Origin: Priestia endophytica DSM 13796
GTDB lineage: Bacteria > Bacillota > Bacilli > Bacillales > Bacillaceae_H
Length of the DNA stretch: 64,000 bases
Assembly: GCF_900115845.1 (NCBI RefSeq)
Contig: NZ_FOXX01000004.1
Coordinates: 1 to 64,000, forward strand
Direction: 5' to 3'
The first letter of the stretch is position 1. Every line of letters begins with the position of its first letter. A program made the position numbers and the translations under genes. Shown here in pieces: positions 8,865 through 17,172 of this stretch. The notes beneath the pieces were generated by a model. That model was not told the DNA's origin, did no database searches, and saw only the letters and a list, made by a program, of their open reading frames with translations.

Positions 8865-10049
8865 TTATCTAGAAAGTTGCTTTGTAGGATTATTTGTAGG
8901 ATTATACATGTAGTTTCTTAACATAATACATGGCAAACCTAAAAGTAGGGATAATAATCCCACTAATACAATGTATTGTATACCCATTTCTGATATAAAT
9001 AACCCGCCTGCAGCTGTACCAATGGTTGTTCCTACGTTACAGGCTGATATGAATAATCCATTGGCGAAATCAGGAGCTTCGGGAGCTGAAGACGCAATCA
9101 AATATTGATTAATATTTGCCATTATCCCTCCAGCTAATATTCCCCAAATTAAAGTTATCATTTCCATAGGTACTGTAAACTGTCCTGTGAAGAATAAAAT
9201 GATGTAAACAGCCCCCAATACCAAAGGAAAAGCTCCTACAGACTTAATGGGACTATGAGTAAGTAACTTTCCTGTGACAATGTTTCCAATAATACTGGCT
9301 CCACCGAAGAGGAATAACGTTAAACTTATGGTATTCGGAGACATATTTGTTACGGTTTTCAGATATTCAGCAAAATAACTATACACCCCAAATACAGCTG
9401 AGTTTAATAAAATGACGGTTACGATGGAAAGCCATATCATAGGTTTTTTTAATACGGAAAGTTGTGTACCATAAGAAAGTCTTTCTTCAACAGGCATAGA
9501 TGGTACAAAAATCAATGTAGCAATGAATACAATAGAATTCACAATAGCAAAGAATGCCATTGCCATTTCATACGAAACCGCACTATCAATAAAACTTGCG
9601 ATTGGTACGCCGGCTACCATACCAGCAGATACTCCTATAAATATTTTAGAAACAGCTTTTGGAGCTTCTTCTTTACTTACTGAGTCAGCAGCTACTGTAA
9701 ATGCTAAAGAACAATAAATGGGATGAAAAAAGGCTGGGATGATACGGGCAATCAATGCAATGGTAAAGTTAGTTGTAAATATGGATATAATGTTACCAAA
9801 AACGAAAACTCCTAATACAAGTAACATGACCTTTTTACGATTTATTCCTGAAAATAATAACGGCAAAACTGGACCAGATATTGCAATGCCAAGGGCAAAA
9901 AGGCTCACCAGCAACCCTGCTTGAGTTACACTGACATTATAGTGATCAGCGAGGGAAGGTAATAACCCAATAACCCCCATTTCGGTATTTATGATGCCGA
10001 AAACTCCTATGGTCAATATGAAAATCAACACATTATTTCGTTTAGCCAA
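8865..10049 (-). CDS. MFS drug/sugar efflux transporter (AraJ/YdhP-like)
   Basis: A 394-aa major facilitator with about 12 transmembrane helices. The beginning, with FGIINTEMGVIGLLPSLADH, is characteristic of the DHA1 AraJ/YdhP/YbcL exporters. A motif-A-like GINRKKVMLL lies between helices 2 and 3, and the C-terminal half repeats the fold. The TTG start has AGGAG 8 nt upstream. It exports a small molecule by proton antiport; the substrate cannot be inferred. It is upstream of the SDR gene on the same strand. Confidence 0.85.
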   Translation of the reverse strand: MAKRNNVLIFILTIGVFGIINTEMGVIGLLPSLADHYNVSVTQAGLLVSLFALGIAISGPVLPLLFSGINRKKVMLLVLGVFVFGNIISIFTTNFTIALIARIIPAFFHPIYCSLAFTVAADSVSKEEAPKAVSKIFIGVSAGMVAGVPIASFIDSAVSYEMAMAFFAIVNSIVFIATLIFVPSMPVEERLSYGTQLSVLKKPMIWLSIVTVILLNSAVFGVYSYFAEYLKTVTNMSPNTISLTLFLFGGASIIGNIVTGKLLTHSPIKSVGAFPLVLGAVYIILFFTGQFTVPMEMITLIWGILAGGIMANINQYLIASSAPEAPDFANGLFISACNVGTTIGTAAGGLFISEMGIQYIVLVGLLSLLLGLPCIMLRNYMYNPTNNPTKQLSR

Positions 10050-10273
10050 AAAAACAACTCCTATCTTTACTTATATCCAATTACGTAGTAGATTTTTCGC
10101 GATCTTTTAAAGGGATAGAGAACTAACAATGCAGTTTTTGAGACATACATTTCGGTTTTATAAATAAGAACGATTTAAAATGCCATCAGTTAATAAAATG
10201 CTCTCCGAAAACTAAGGAGACATTTTTTATTGTCTTGTAGGACAAATCATTATTTTGTTAATCCATACAGCTA

Positions 10274-10369
10274 TTAGATATTTTGTTTAGTTGAACGAAT
10301 CATCATTTCGTTTACCGCAACCGTTTCATTACTGGCTACAGTTATACACCAAACTTTATGATCAGACAT
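10274..10369 (-). CDS. Small 31-aa protein under a MerR-type promoter
   Basis: A 31-codon ORF beginning MSDHKVWCITVASNETVAVN and ending MMIRSTKQNI. A full AGGAGGT site (minus strand, about 10376-10382) lies 6-7 nt before the ATG. About 45 bp further up is a promoter with a 19-bp spacer and the TTAGAGT-type dyad shared with the merR regulon. The good ribosome site plus a dedicated regulated promoter make a real gene likely, although it is too short for homology. It has one Cys (residue 8) and no membrane segment. I do not recognise a family. Confidence 0.5.
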   Translation of the reverse strand: MSDHKVWCITVASNETVAVNEMMIRSTKQNI

Positions 10370-10414
10370 GTTGATTACCTCCTGTCATTATAATGAGCAT
10401 CCATTACATGAGTA

Positions 10415-10445
10415 AGTATAAAAGTTATAGTCAACTCTAACGCAA
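10415..10445 (-). promoter_or_regulatory. MerR-type promoter of the 31-aa gene
   Basis: On the minus strand, -35 TTGCGT (10445-10440) and -10 TATACT (10420-10415) are 19 bp apart. The spacer contains TTAGAGT-TG-ACTATAA (10440-10425), which differs from the perfect dyad at 11371-11386 by two bases. Confidence 0.6.
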
Positions 10446-10929
10446 GAGAAAGTTTTAGAAAAAAGGGAAACTAATCTAACAACTTGACTAATCGTTAACT
10501 CTATCTCTATGTTGTAAAGTCTTTTTGAGTTAGTTATAAGGAGGGAATTTAAGGATAAACCTTATGATGACTCCATAGTGGCCATGGTGGGGCTGTATAT
10601 TATGTTACTAAGTTTGGGGTGGGGATAGGGCAATTATGTAAGGGTGGTGTCAGGAGGAAGGGGAAAATGAACTGCTGATAACGTGTCAGTGAGTGAAATG
10701 ATGATTCGGCCAACTAAGCAGGAAACATAAAAATCTCCAATAAAAATAGGGGAGAATGAGTAAATTTTCTTTCATTCTCACCTATTTTTTTGAATTAGTA
10801 AGCAAAGGTTAAGGATTTTAATTGAAATAAACAAGTATGGTGGTGAGAGAACAGAGATAGAACATGTTCCATACAAATAGAGCCATCTGTCTTTCAAAGC
10901 AACAGTTATGAAGGACAGGTGGCCCTCTG
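10446..10929. other. Intergenic region
   Basis: No gene is supported. A TTGACT (10483) followed by a half-dyad GTTAACTCTA may be a decayed MerR site. A terminator hairpin for minus-strand or plus-strand transcripts lies at 10742-10790. Confidence 0.4.
10742..10790. terminator. Terminator hairpin
   Basis: AAAAATAGGGGAGAATGA pairs with TCATTCTCACCTATTTTTT around a short loop, with T-runs on the right. It lies 140 bp beyond the 3' end of merR. Confidence 0.65.
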
Positions 10930-11340
10930 TTAATTAAATTTTCCTATTTTATCGTTTTTATGAATATCTTCCGTTCCAGCATCCAATGCAGTCTTATAAT
11001 ACCAGCATTTATGCTCGATGACTTCCATTGTTTTTTTTAGTTCTTCCATCTGAGCCTCTACATTAGCTTTTCTTTCCATAAACATGTCATATCTTTGTTG
11101 CAACGTAGAATCCCCATCAGAACACCAATCGATAAAATCTTTAATTTCCTTGATAGGCATCCCAGTGGCTTTCAGGCATTCAATTATTTTTAAGGCGTCG
11201 ATATCAGATTCTTTAAACAACCGTGTTCCGTTGGGTGTCCGTTCTACAAAAGGCATAAGTCCCTCCTTGTCGTAGTAACGCAAGGTATATGTTGTAAGAT
11301 TCAATTCTTTTGCCACTTCACTAATAGAGTAGGTCTTCAT
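10930..11340 (-). CDS. MerR family regulator (AdhR/aldehyde-sensor-like)
   Basis: A 136-aa MerR-family activator. Residues 1-70 hold the winged helix with SISEVAKELNLTTYTLRYYD and the EGLMPFVERTPNGTRLF wing, followed by a coiled-coil dimerisation helix and the KCWYYKTALDAGTE tail typical of the AdhR/YraB branch. Cys55 in IIECLKATGM falls where AdhR carries its aldehyde-reactive Cys, so an electrophile sensor is plausible (inference). GAGGAG lies 7 nt before the ATG. A perfect dyad TTAGAGTTAACTCTAA sits just upstream and the same site lies in the promoter of the divergent hydrolase gene. Confidence 0.85.
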   Translation of the reverse strand: MKTYSISEVAKELNLTTYTLRYYDKEGLMPFVERTPNGTRLFKESDIDALKIIECLKATGMPIKEIKDFIDWCSDGDSTLQQRYDMFMERKANVEAQMEELKKTMEVIEHKCWYYKTALDAGTEDIHKNDKIGKFN

Positions 11341-11370
11341 TATTTATCTCCTCTTTTTAAATATTTACAC

Positions 11371-11386
11371 TTAGAGTTAACTCTAA
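11371..11386. promoter_or_regulatory. MerR operator (perfect 16-bp palindrome)
   Basis: TTAGAGTTAACTCTAA is a perfect palindrome 31 bp before the merR start. The surroundings lack a good 19-bp-spaced promoter, so it probably serves autorepression. Confidence 0.65.
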
Positions 11387-11561
11387 TTTTTGTGAACAAT
11401 CCTATCACGATATTTGTTAATTGTCAAATTCAACGTATAGGGCAAAGGAGAGATTGGCTCCATTTAACGGAGATATACTTATTTTAAAAAACGAATTATA
11501 TGGATAGAGGATATCAAACCTGTATCGGCACGAACCGTCAAAAAAAATATAAAATAACCAC

Positions 11562-11592
11562 TTGACTTAGAGTTAACTATAACGATTAACAT
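11562..11592 (+). promoter_or_regulatory. MerR-type promoter of the hydrolase gene
   Basis: The -35 TTGACT (11562-11567) and -10 TAACAT (11587-11592) enclose a 19-bp spacer with TTAGAGT-TA-ACTATAA (11567-11582). This is the canonical layout for MerR activation. Confidence 0.7.
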
Positions 11593-11715
11593 GGTTTTTC
11601 AAGAGAAGAAGTAAGGATAAAAATGAATGAAAGGAAATTTTAATCTCAGTTATTCATTTATATCCGATACAAACATGTTCTCTTAAAAAATATAAATGAA
11701 AGGATGTTATTTAAT

Positions 11716-12660
11716 ATGCCAAACTATATTTTTAAGTTAAGCGATAAGGTAACAAGGAAATCTGTTTCATACCATAACAGGTTTGGAATCAAAATTGCGG
11801 CAGACCTCTACTTGCCAAAAGACTTTGATGAGTCAAAGAAACACGCAGCCGTTATTATAGGGGCACCCTATGGTGGTGTTAAAGAGCAGGGGTCGGGTAT
11901 TTATGCTCAAAACATGGCAGAGCGTGGTTTTGTGGCTCTTGCATTTGACCCATCGTACAACGGATACAGTGGAGGAGAGCCACGACACCTTTCTTCGCCT
12001 GATCTATTCGTAGAAGATTTCAGTGCAGCCGTCGATTATGTAGGTACGCGTCCATTTGTATATAGAAATCAAATTGGTGCCATCGGTATGTGCGGTAGTG
12101 GTGGCTTTGCGATCAGTGCAGCGCAGGTTGATAGACGTATCAAGGCCATAGCTACGATCAGCATGTACGATATATCTCGTGCGCAATCCAATGGCTTTAA
12201 GGACTCGTTTACCGAAGAAGATCGCAACACCGTACTCGATGCCATTGCCGAGCAACGCTACGCGGAGTTTGAGGGCAACCCTCCAGCGCTGACCGAGCGA
12301 GGAGCACCTATTGGATTTGATGATAATACAGACCCTATCGGTCGCGAGTTTGGCGAGTTCTATTCTACGCCTCGTGGGTACCACCCAAACTCCATTACTC
12401 AGTTTACCGTGACAAGCAGCATGTCATTTATGAACTTCCCTCTGCTTACGTACATTAAATCAATTTCACCGAGACCAATTTTGTTTATTATGGGGGAACA
12501 TGCTCACTCACGATACTTTAGTGAAGATGCTTATGAATTGGCGGCAGAACCAAAAGAGTTGTACATCGTTCCAAATGCAGGACACGTTGATTTATACGAC
12601 AAGACGGATGTGATTCCATTCGACAAGTTGGAAGCATTCTTTACCGAGAATTTGAAGTAA
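11716..12660 (+). CDS. Alpha/beta hydrolase (YcjY-like)
   Basis: A 314-aa hydrolase of the alpha/beta fold, cytosolic (no signal). The nucleophile elbow reads GMCGSGGFA with Cys at the usual Ser position, as in dienelactone-hydrolase-like relatives, although the nearby Ser could act instead. The acid lies in the LFIMGEHAHSRYFSED region and the His in PNAGHVDLYD near the C-terminus. The ATG at 11716 is preferred because AAAGGA lies about 11 nt before it; the ATG at 11704 overlaps that site. The middle (about 12000-12420) is visibly GC-richer than both ends. It is the likely main target of the divergent MerR regulator. Confidence 0.8.
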   Translation: MPNYIFKLSDKVTRKSVSYHNRFGIKIAADLYLPKDFDESKKHAAVIIGAPYGGVKEQGSGIYAQNMAERGFVALAFDPSYNGYSGGEPRHLSSPDLFVEDFSAAVDYVGTRPFVYRNQIGAIGMCGSGGFAISAAQVDRRIKAIATISMYDISRAQSNGFKDSFTEEDRNTVLDAIAEQRYAEFEGNPPALTERGAPIGFDDNTDPIGREFGEFYSTPRGYHPNSITQFTVTSSMSFMNFPLLTYIKSISPRPILFIMGEHAHSRYFSEDAYELAAEPKELYIVPNAGHVDLYDKTDVIPFDKLEAFFTENLK

Positions 12661-12876
12661 CAATCGCTTCAAAGTAAAAATAAGGATTTGCAACTGGAAA
12701 AGATCAACGTTAAAAGGTGATAACGTTGAGGATTTATTCCCTAAAAATAGAGATAATAAAACACCATTGTTAGAGAATCCTTAAATCGGACAAAATTTGT
12801 ACTCAAAACATTTTCATTAAAGCTAGATCTAAGGTTTAAAATAACGACATTAAGTTTGAAAGGATGAAAAAACGAA

Positions 12877-13623
12877 ATGACAATTGAAAACAAAGTGATT
12901 GTAATTACAGGAGCAAGTTCAGGTATTGGGGAAGTCACAGCTAAGCTGTTAGCTGAGAAAGGCGCAAAAGTTGTACTTGGTGCAAGACGTGAAGAGCGTT
13001 TAGTACAATTAGTTGAAGAAATCAAATCAAATGGTGGTCAAGCGACTTATCGTGTAACAGATGTGACCAATCCAGAGGATAGTCAGCAACTTGTTCAGCT
13101 AGCTAAAGACACTTTTGGTGGTGTTGATGCGATTTTCTTGAACGCTGGAATTATGCCTAATTCACCACTTTCAGAATTAAAAACTAACGAGTGGAACAGT
13201 ATGATTGACATTAACATCAAAGGGGTTTTAAACGGTATTGCAGCAGTATTACCAACGTTTACAGCACAAAAGTCAGGACATATCATTACTACTTCATCAG
13301 TAGCTGGACTTAAAAATTACCCGGGTGGTGCGGTTTATGGCGCAACGAAATGGGCTGTGCGTAATTTAATGGAAGTTTTACGTATGGAATCTGCCCAAGA
13401 GGGTACCAACATTCGCACGGCAGCGATTTATCCAGCAGCAATCAACACGGAATTGTTGAATACAATAACTGATAAGAATACGGCAGAAGGTATGACTGCG
13501 GTGTACGAGCAATATGGTATTACACCTGATCGAGTTGCCAATGTTGTGGCGTTCGCGCTTGATCAACCAGAAGATACTAATATTAACGAATTTACAATTG
13601 GACCAACAAATCAACCTTGGTGA
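12877..13623 (+). CDS. Short-chain dehydrogenase (YdfG-like)
   Basis: A 248-aa classical SDR. It has TGASSGIG for the cofactor, the LNAGIM variant of NNAG, Ser in TTSSVAG and the YGATK catalytic motif, followed by YPAAINTEL. The profile fits NADP-dependent YdfG-like 3-hydroxy acid / serine dehydrogenases. AAAGGA precedes the ATG at a long spacing of about 12 nt. A short, diverged duplicate of its 5' end is present at 14633-14692. Exact substrate unknown. Confidence 0.85.
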   Translation: MTIENKVIVITGASSGIGEVTAKLLAEKGAKVVLGARREERLVQLVEEIKSNGGQATYRVTDVTNPEDSQQLVQLAKDTFGGVDAIFLNAGIMPNSPLSELKTNEWNSMIDINIKGVLNGIAAVLPTFTAQKSGHIITTSSVAGLKNYPGGAVYGATKWAVRNLMEVLRMESAQEGTNIRTAAIYPAAINTELLNTITDKNTAEGMTAVYEQYGITPDRVANVVAFALDQPEDTNINEFTIGPTNQPW

Positions 13624-13716
13624 TATTTAACATTTAACAAAGAGTGAATCCAATTTAATCAATCTTTTTTGAATTTACAATTTATCCTACAAAACAAGCA
13701 TAAAACTACTAATAAA

Positions 13717-13751
13717 AAATCCTGTCTCTTAAAGTAAAGAGACGGGATTTA
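13717..13751 (+). terminator. Terminator after the SDR gene
   Basis: AAATCCTGTCTCTT pairs with AAGAGACGGGATTT around a short loop, followed by T-rich sequence. Confidence 0.7.
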
Positions 13752-13787
13752 TCTACTATTATTAAGTATAGGAAGAGGGATATAATC

Positions 13788-14447
13788 ATGAACGTACTTA
13801 TCATAGGAGCAAATGGACAAATCGGCCAACGCCTTGTGAGAAAGCTACAAGAATCAAGTCAGCATAACCCCATTGCCGTGATTCGCAAGGAAGAACAATT
13901 GGCAAGATTTGAGGAACAAGGAGTCAAAACAGCACTCGTTGATCTGGAAGGAAGCATTGATGATATTGCCAATGTAGCGAAAAATGCGGACGCAGTTGTA
14001 TTTACAGCTGGTTCAGGCGGTCATACGGGTGCTGATAAAACAATGTTGATTGATTTAGACGGAGCTATTAAGTCAATGAAAGCAGCCAAACAAGCTGGAG
14101 TAAAACGTTTCATCATGGTTAGTGGAATTGGGGTTCACAGATGGCATGATAACAATCACTTGGAGTGGATGGACAGCTCACCATACTATAGTGCAGCCAA
14201 GTATTATGCAGATGTTTGGTTAGAGAGAAGTGGTCTTGATTATACGATTATCCGTCCAGGAAGTCTCACCAATGATCCTGGGACTGGAAAGGTAAAAGTG
14301 GCGGATGACCTTGAACATGAGCAAATTTCTCGTGAAGATGTTGCTTCAGGCATTATTGCCTCACTTGAGGATGACCAAACAATCGGCAAAGCTTTTGATA
14401 TGATTAATGGAGAAACGCCAATTGTAGAGGCATTAAAAACATTATAA
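13788..14447 (+). CDS. NAD(P)-binding atypical SDR (YhfK-like)
   Basis: A 219-aa protein of the NAD(P)H-binding (SDR_a5-like) group. The N-terminal IIGANGQIGQRL is the dinucleotide-binding loop, VSGIGVHRW and YYSAAKYYAD correspond to the active-site region, and IIRPGSLTNDPGTGKV is characteristic of the YhfK/YwnB set. It is cytosolic and its reductase substrate is unknown. GGAAGAGGG precedes the ATG. The gene sits between two terminator-like hairpins and appears monocistronic. Confidence 0.85.
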   Translation: MNVLIIGANGQIGQRLVRKLQESSQHNPIAVIRKEEQLARFEEQGVKTALVDLEGSIDDIANVAKNADAVVFTAGSGGHTGADKTMLIDLDGAIKSMKAAKQAGVKRFIMVSGIGVHRWHDNNHLEWMDSSPYYSAAKYYADVWLERSGLDYTIIRPGSLTNDPGTGKVKVADDLEHEQISREDVASGIIASLEDDQTIGKAFDMINGETPIVEALKTL

Positions 14448-14518
14448 GTTGCTGCTCTATCAAGAAAACAGAATGTTAATACTAAAAAATTTAGCAGTTC
14501 ACCCTAATATAAATGAAT

Positions 14519-14549
14519 GGAGGTCAGCAAAAAAATTAGTCTGACCTCT
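14519..14549. terminator. Hairpin after the YhfK-like gene
   Basis: GGAGGTCAG pairs with CTGACCTCT around a 13-nt loop. There is no T-run afterwards, so termination efficiency is doubtful. Confidence 0.4.
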
Positions 14550-14632
14550 GATAAACTTCTACGAATTGTCAAAGAGCAATATTTTAATTGGAGATGACCT
14601 TGAATTTAAATTTGAAAGAATGAAAAAACGAA

Positions 14633-14692
14633 ATGCCAATTGAAAACAAAGTGGTTGTAATTACAGGCGCAAGTTCAGGCAAAGGAAGATAG
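14633..14692 (+). pseudogene. SDR 5'-end remnant (duplicate of the 12877 gene)
   Basis: The 19-residue ORF MPIENKVVVITGASSGKGR nearly repeats the N-terminus of the SDR at 12877, and about 25 bp upstream (GAATGAAAAAACGAAATG) also matches. After the cofactor loop the similarity stops. This is a truncated duplicate. Confidence 0.7.
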
Positions 14693-14758
14693 GTATGTTA
14701 CTTTTGGTGATTAATAAAAGTAACTTCGAAAAATGTTTCATTTCTTGAAATCAAATAA

Positions 14759-14983
<225 letters not shown>

Positions 14984-15018
14984 AATCAACTCCATAAATT
15001 AAGATAAGCAAGTCCCTT

Positions 15019-16257
15019 TTAATCCAATGTAGTATATTCTTCTGATTTTATTTGTTTTGCTATAATGTTAGTAACGTTTCTTATAAATTCCTCTTTTGTT
15101 AATGACGCAGTCCCTCCACCTTGAGCTAACGTTTTATTTCCTCCACCTTTTCCATCAATAAGAGAAAGGCTTTCTTGCATAAGGGTTCTCATGTCCATTT
15201 TATTTGTTGCTCCTCGCCCACAAACCAATTGGAAGCGATTGTCGTTCTCTGATAAGAGAAAAATAAGGGCTCGTTTTTCTCGATCAGCAATCATTTTTGC
15301 TAGTTTTTGAAGTTCTTGGATAGGTCGATCTGAAAACGATTCTATAATCTTTACAGTATCATTTTTAATGACGCTTTTGGCTAATAATTCATTGGCTTCA
15401 TACTGAAGTATTTTTTCATTAGATTCTAGAAGCTCTTTGTCTAGCTTTTTTACATTTTCAAGTAAACGTTTTACAGATTCACTTAATTCCCCTTCAGGAC
15501 GATTAAGTAATCCAGTCAGTTCAACTATCACCTTTTGTTTTTGATCGAATTGGGTCATTACCCGATTACCACATACAAAATACAAACGGATTTTTTTTCG
15601 TTGTCTTTCCCAATTCAATACTTTAATTGCTCCGACTTCACCTGTAGCATTAGGGTGTGTTCCACCACATCCGTTGTAATCAAATTCATCAATAATGACA
15701 AGACGAATATTTTCTTTTACAGATGGGGTTTTACGAATTGGATAATTTACTAAGTCATCATATTCTATCCACTTTGTGACTATTGGTCTGTTTTCAATTA
15801 TAATGTCGTTTGCAAGCTTCTCTGCTTTGCTTATCATTTCCTCTGTTAATTCTGATATGTTAAGGTCAATGGTAACTATATCTTTTCCAAGATGAAATCC
15901 AACTGTACTAATATCATATAACTGCGCAAATGCCGCCGACAAAATATGCTGACCTGTGTGCTGTTGCATGTAATCAAAGCGTCGTTCCCAGTCAATAACC
16001 CCAACAACCTTATCATCTGAATCGGGTAAAGTCCTCTCTGTATAATGACGAATTTCTCCATCTAGCTCTTCAACGGTTAAAACTTTGATTCCATTCAATG
16101 TCCCTATATCATGTGGCTGGCCACCACCTGTTGGATAAAAGGCTGTTTCTTCTAAGATAATGTAAAAATCACCTTTTTTGTCCTGTAGTTGTTTCAAGAT
16201 TTTAGTTTCAAAAGTTTTTTGATAGGGATCTTTGTAAAATAGTTTATGATTATTCAT
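15019..16257 (-). CDS. Alanyl-tRNA editing protein AlaX-L
   Basis: A 412-aa free-standing tRNA editing protein that hydrolyses Ser- or Gly-mischarged tRNA-Ala. It has the AlaRS second-additional domain with GGGQP (44-48), the zinc motif HTGQH (His100, His104) and CGGTH (Cys197, His201), then a coiled coil and a DHHA1 domain ending DGKGGGNKTLAQGGG. Full length with all four metal ligands. AAGGGG precedes the ATG. Its position in an amino-acid-catabolism cluster suggests it protects translation when serine or related amino acids accumulate (inference). Confidence 0.9.
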   Translation of the reverse strand: MNNHKLFYKDPYQKTFETKILKQLQDKKGDFYIILEETAFYPTGGGQPHDIGTLNGIKVLTVEELDGEIRHYTERTLPDSDDKVVGVIDWERRFDYMQQHTGQHILSAAFAQLYDISTVGFHLGKDIVTIDLNISELTEEMISKAEKLANDIIIENRPIVTKWIEYDDLVNYPIRKTPSVKENIRLVIIDEFDYNGCGGTHPNATGEVGAIKVLNWERQRKKIRLYFVCGNRVMTQFDQKQKVIVELTGLLNRPEGELSESVKRLLENVKKLDKELLESNEKILQYEANELLAKSVIKNDTVKIIESFSDRPIQELQKLAKMIADREKRALIFLLSENDNRFQLVCGRGATNKMDMRTLMQESLSLIDGKGGGNKTLAQGGGTASLTKEEFIRNVTNIIAKQIKSEEYTTLD

Positions 16258-16329
16258 GTCATCGCCCCTTATATATAAAGATTTCCAGATAAGTTAAGGA
16301 TATTTTTAATTAGGTGTTTTGTTCTTCGA

Positions 16330-16874
16330 TTATTGAAGTATTCCTCTACCTTCAATGTTTAATTTGTCTACCACCTCTCCATTAGAGACTAGATAGGCTT
16401 TTTCATGTAAATTAACAACCGAACAAATATGATTAGGGATTATTTGAATCTTGTCTCCTATATTCACTTGTTTACTAAAATCTTCATTGTAAATAATAGC
16501 ATCTGTTCCTGTTACGGTTGGTCTCCTTTGAGAACCTGTCACAACTATAGGTCTTTTATCTGAAATTACTAAGTCTAGAAAATACGCAGTTTCTTCTAAC
16601 GTATCCGTACCAGGAGTCACTACAATTCCATTAATTTCTTTATCGCTCAGTATTTCTTCTATTTTCTCTTTTAATGTAACAAGGTGTTGAAACGTCATGT
16701 GATTACTAGGAAATTGAAAGATAGAAATAACATCTACATCTAGATTTGAAGGTAAATCGCACATTTCTGAAAGTTCTTTATAGGACATCACACCAGCTGT
16801 CAATAAGCCTGTATCAGCATTCTTCTTACTAGCAATCGTTCCACCGGTACTAATTAGGCAATTTTCTTATTCAT
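16330..16874 (-). pseudogene. Asparaginase N-terminal half fused to a D-threonine-aldolase-like tail
   Basis: From ATG 16874 the frame reads MNKKIA and then hits TAA; a missing base at about 16856 puts the rest in another frame, which reads LISTGGTIASKKNADTG and continues as a normal asparaginase through TPGTDTLEETAYFLDLV and GSQRRPTVTGTDA. At about 16500 it switches in frame to NIGDKIQIIPNHICSVVNLH and VVDKLNIEGRG, the C-terminal segment of the D-threonine aldolase / D-serine dehydratase (DSD1) family, including its metal-binding His and Cys (PNHIC). The gene is broken twice: a frameshift at codon 6 and a deletion that fused two neighbouring genes. Confidence 0.75.
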
Positions 16875-16989
16875 ACCCTTTCTCTAAAAGAACTGAAAAT
16901 ATGTAGTTGACTGTTAATTAAGATACTACGCTCTTCTTCAATCAGCGTCAATATAAAAAAATATAAATAACAACTATAAGACTACTATT

Positions 16990-17095
16990 TTATATAATTT
17001 ATTATCTGTTTTTTATATAAAAAGCTTGGTTTTTTAACAAAAATGAACTTTTTATATAATATTTTATCATTTTTTGTATAAAAAATTATATACTT
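16990..17095. promoter_or_regulatory. AT-rich regulatory region with TGTATAAAAAATTATATA box
   Basis: The region upstream of the cyclodeaminase-like gene holds TTTTTATATAAAAA (17011-17024) and the 18-mer TGTATAAAAAATTATATA (17075-17092). The identical 18-mer lies upstream of the YheO-type regulator gene (19395-19412), so a common regulator is likely. Confidence 0.5.
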
Positions 17096-17172
17096 TTATA
17101 GACGTTTATGTAAGAATGGATATGAGAATTAGGATTTGTTACAAACAACACGAAGAGATAAGGAGAAATAAA

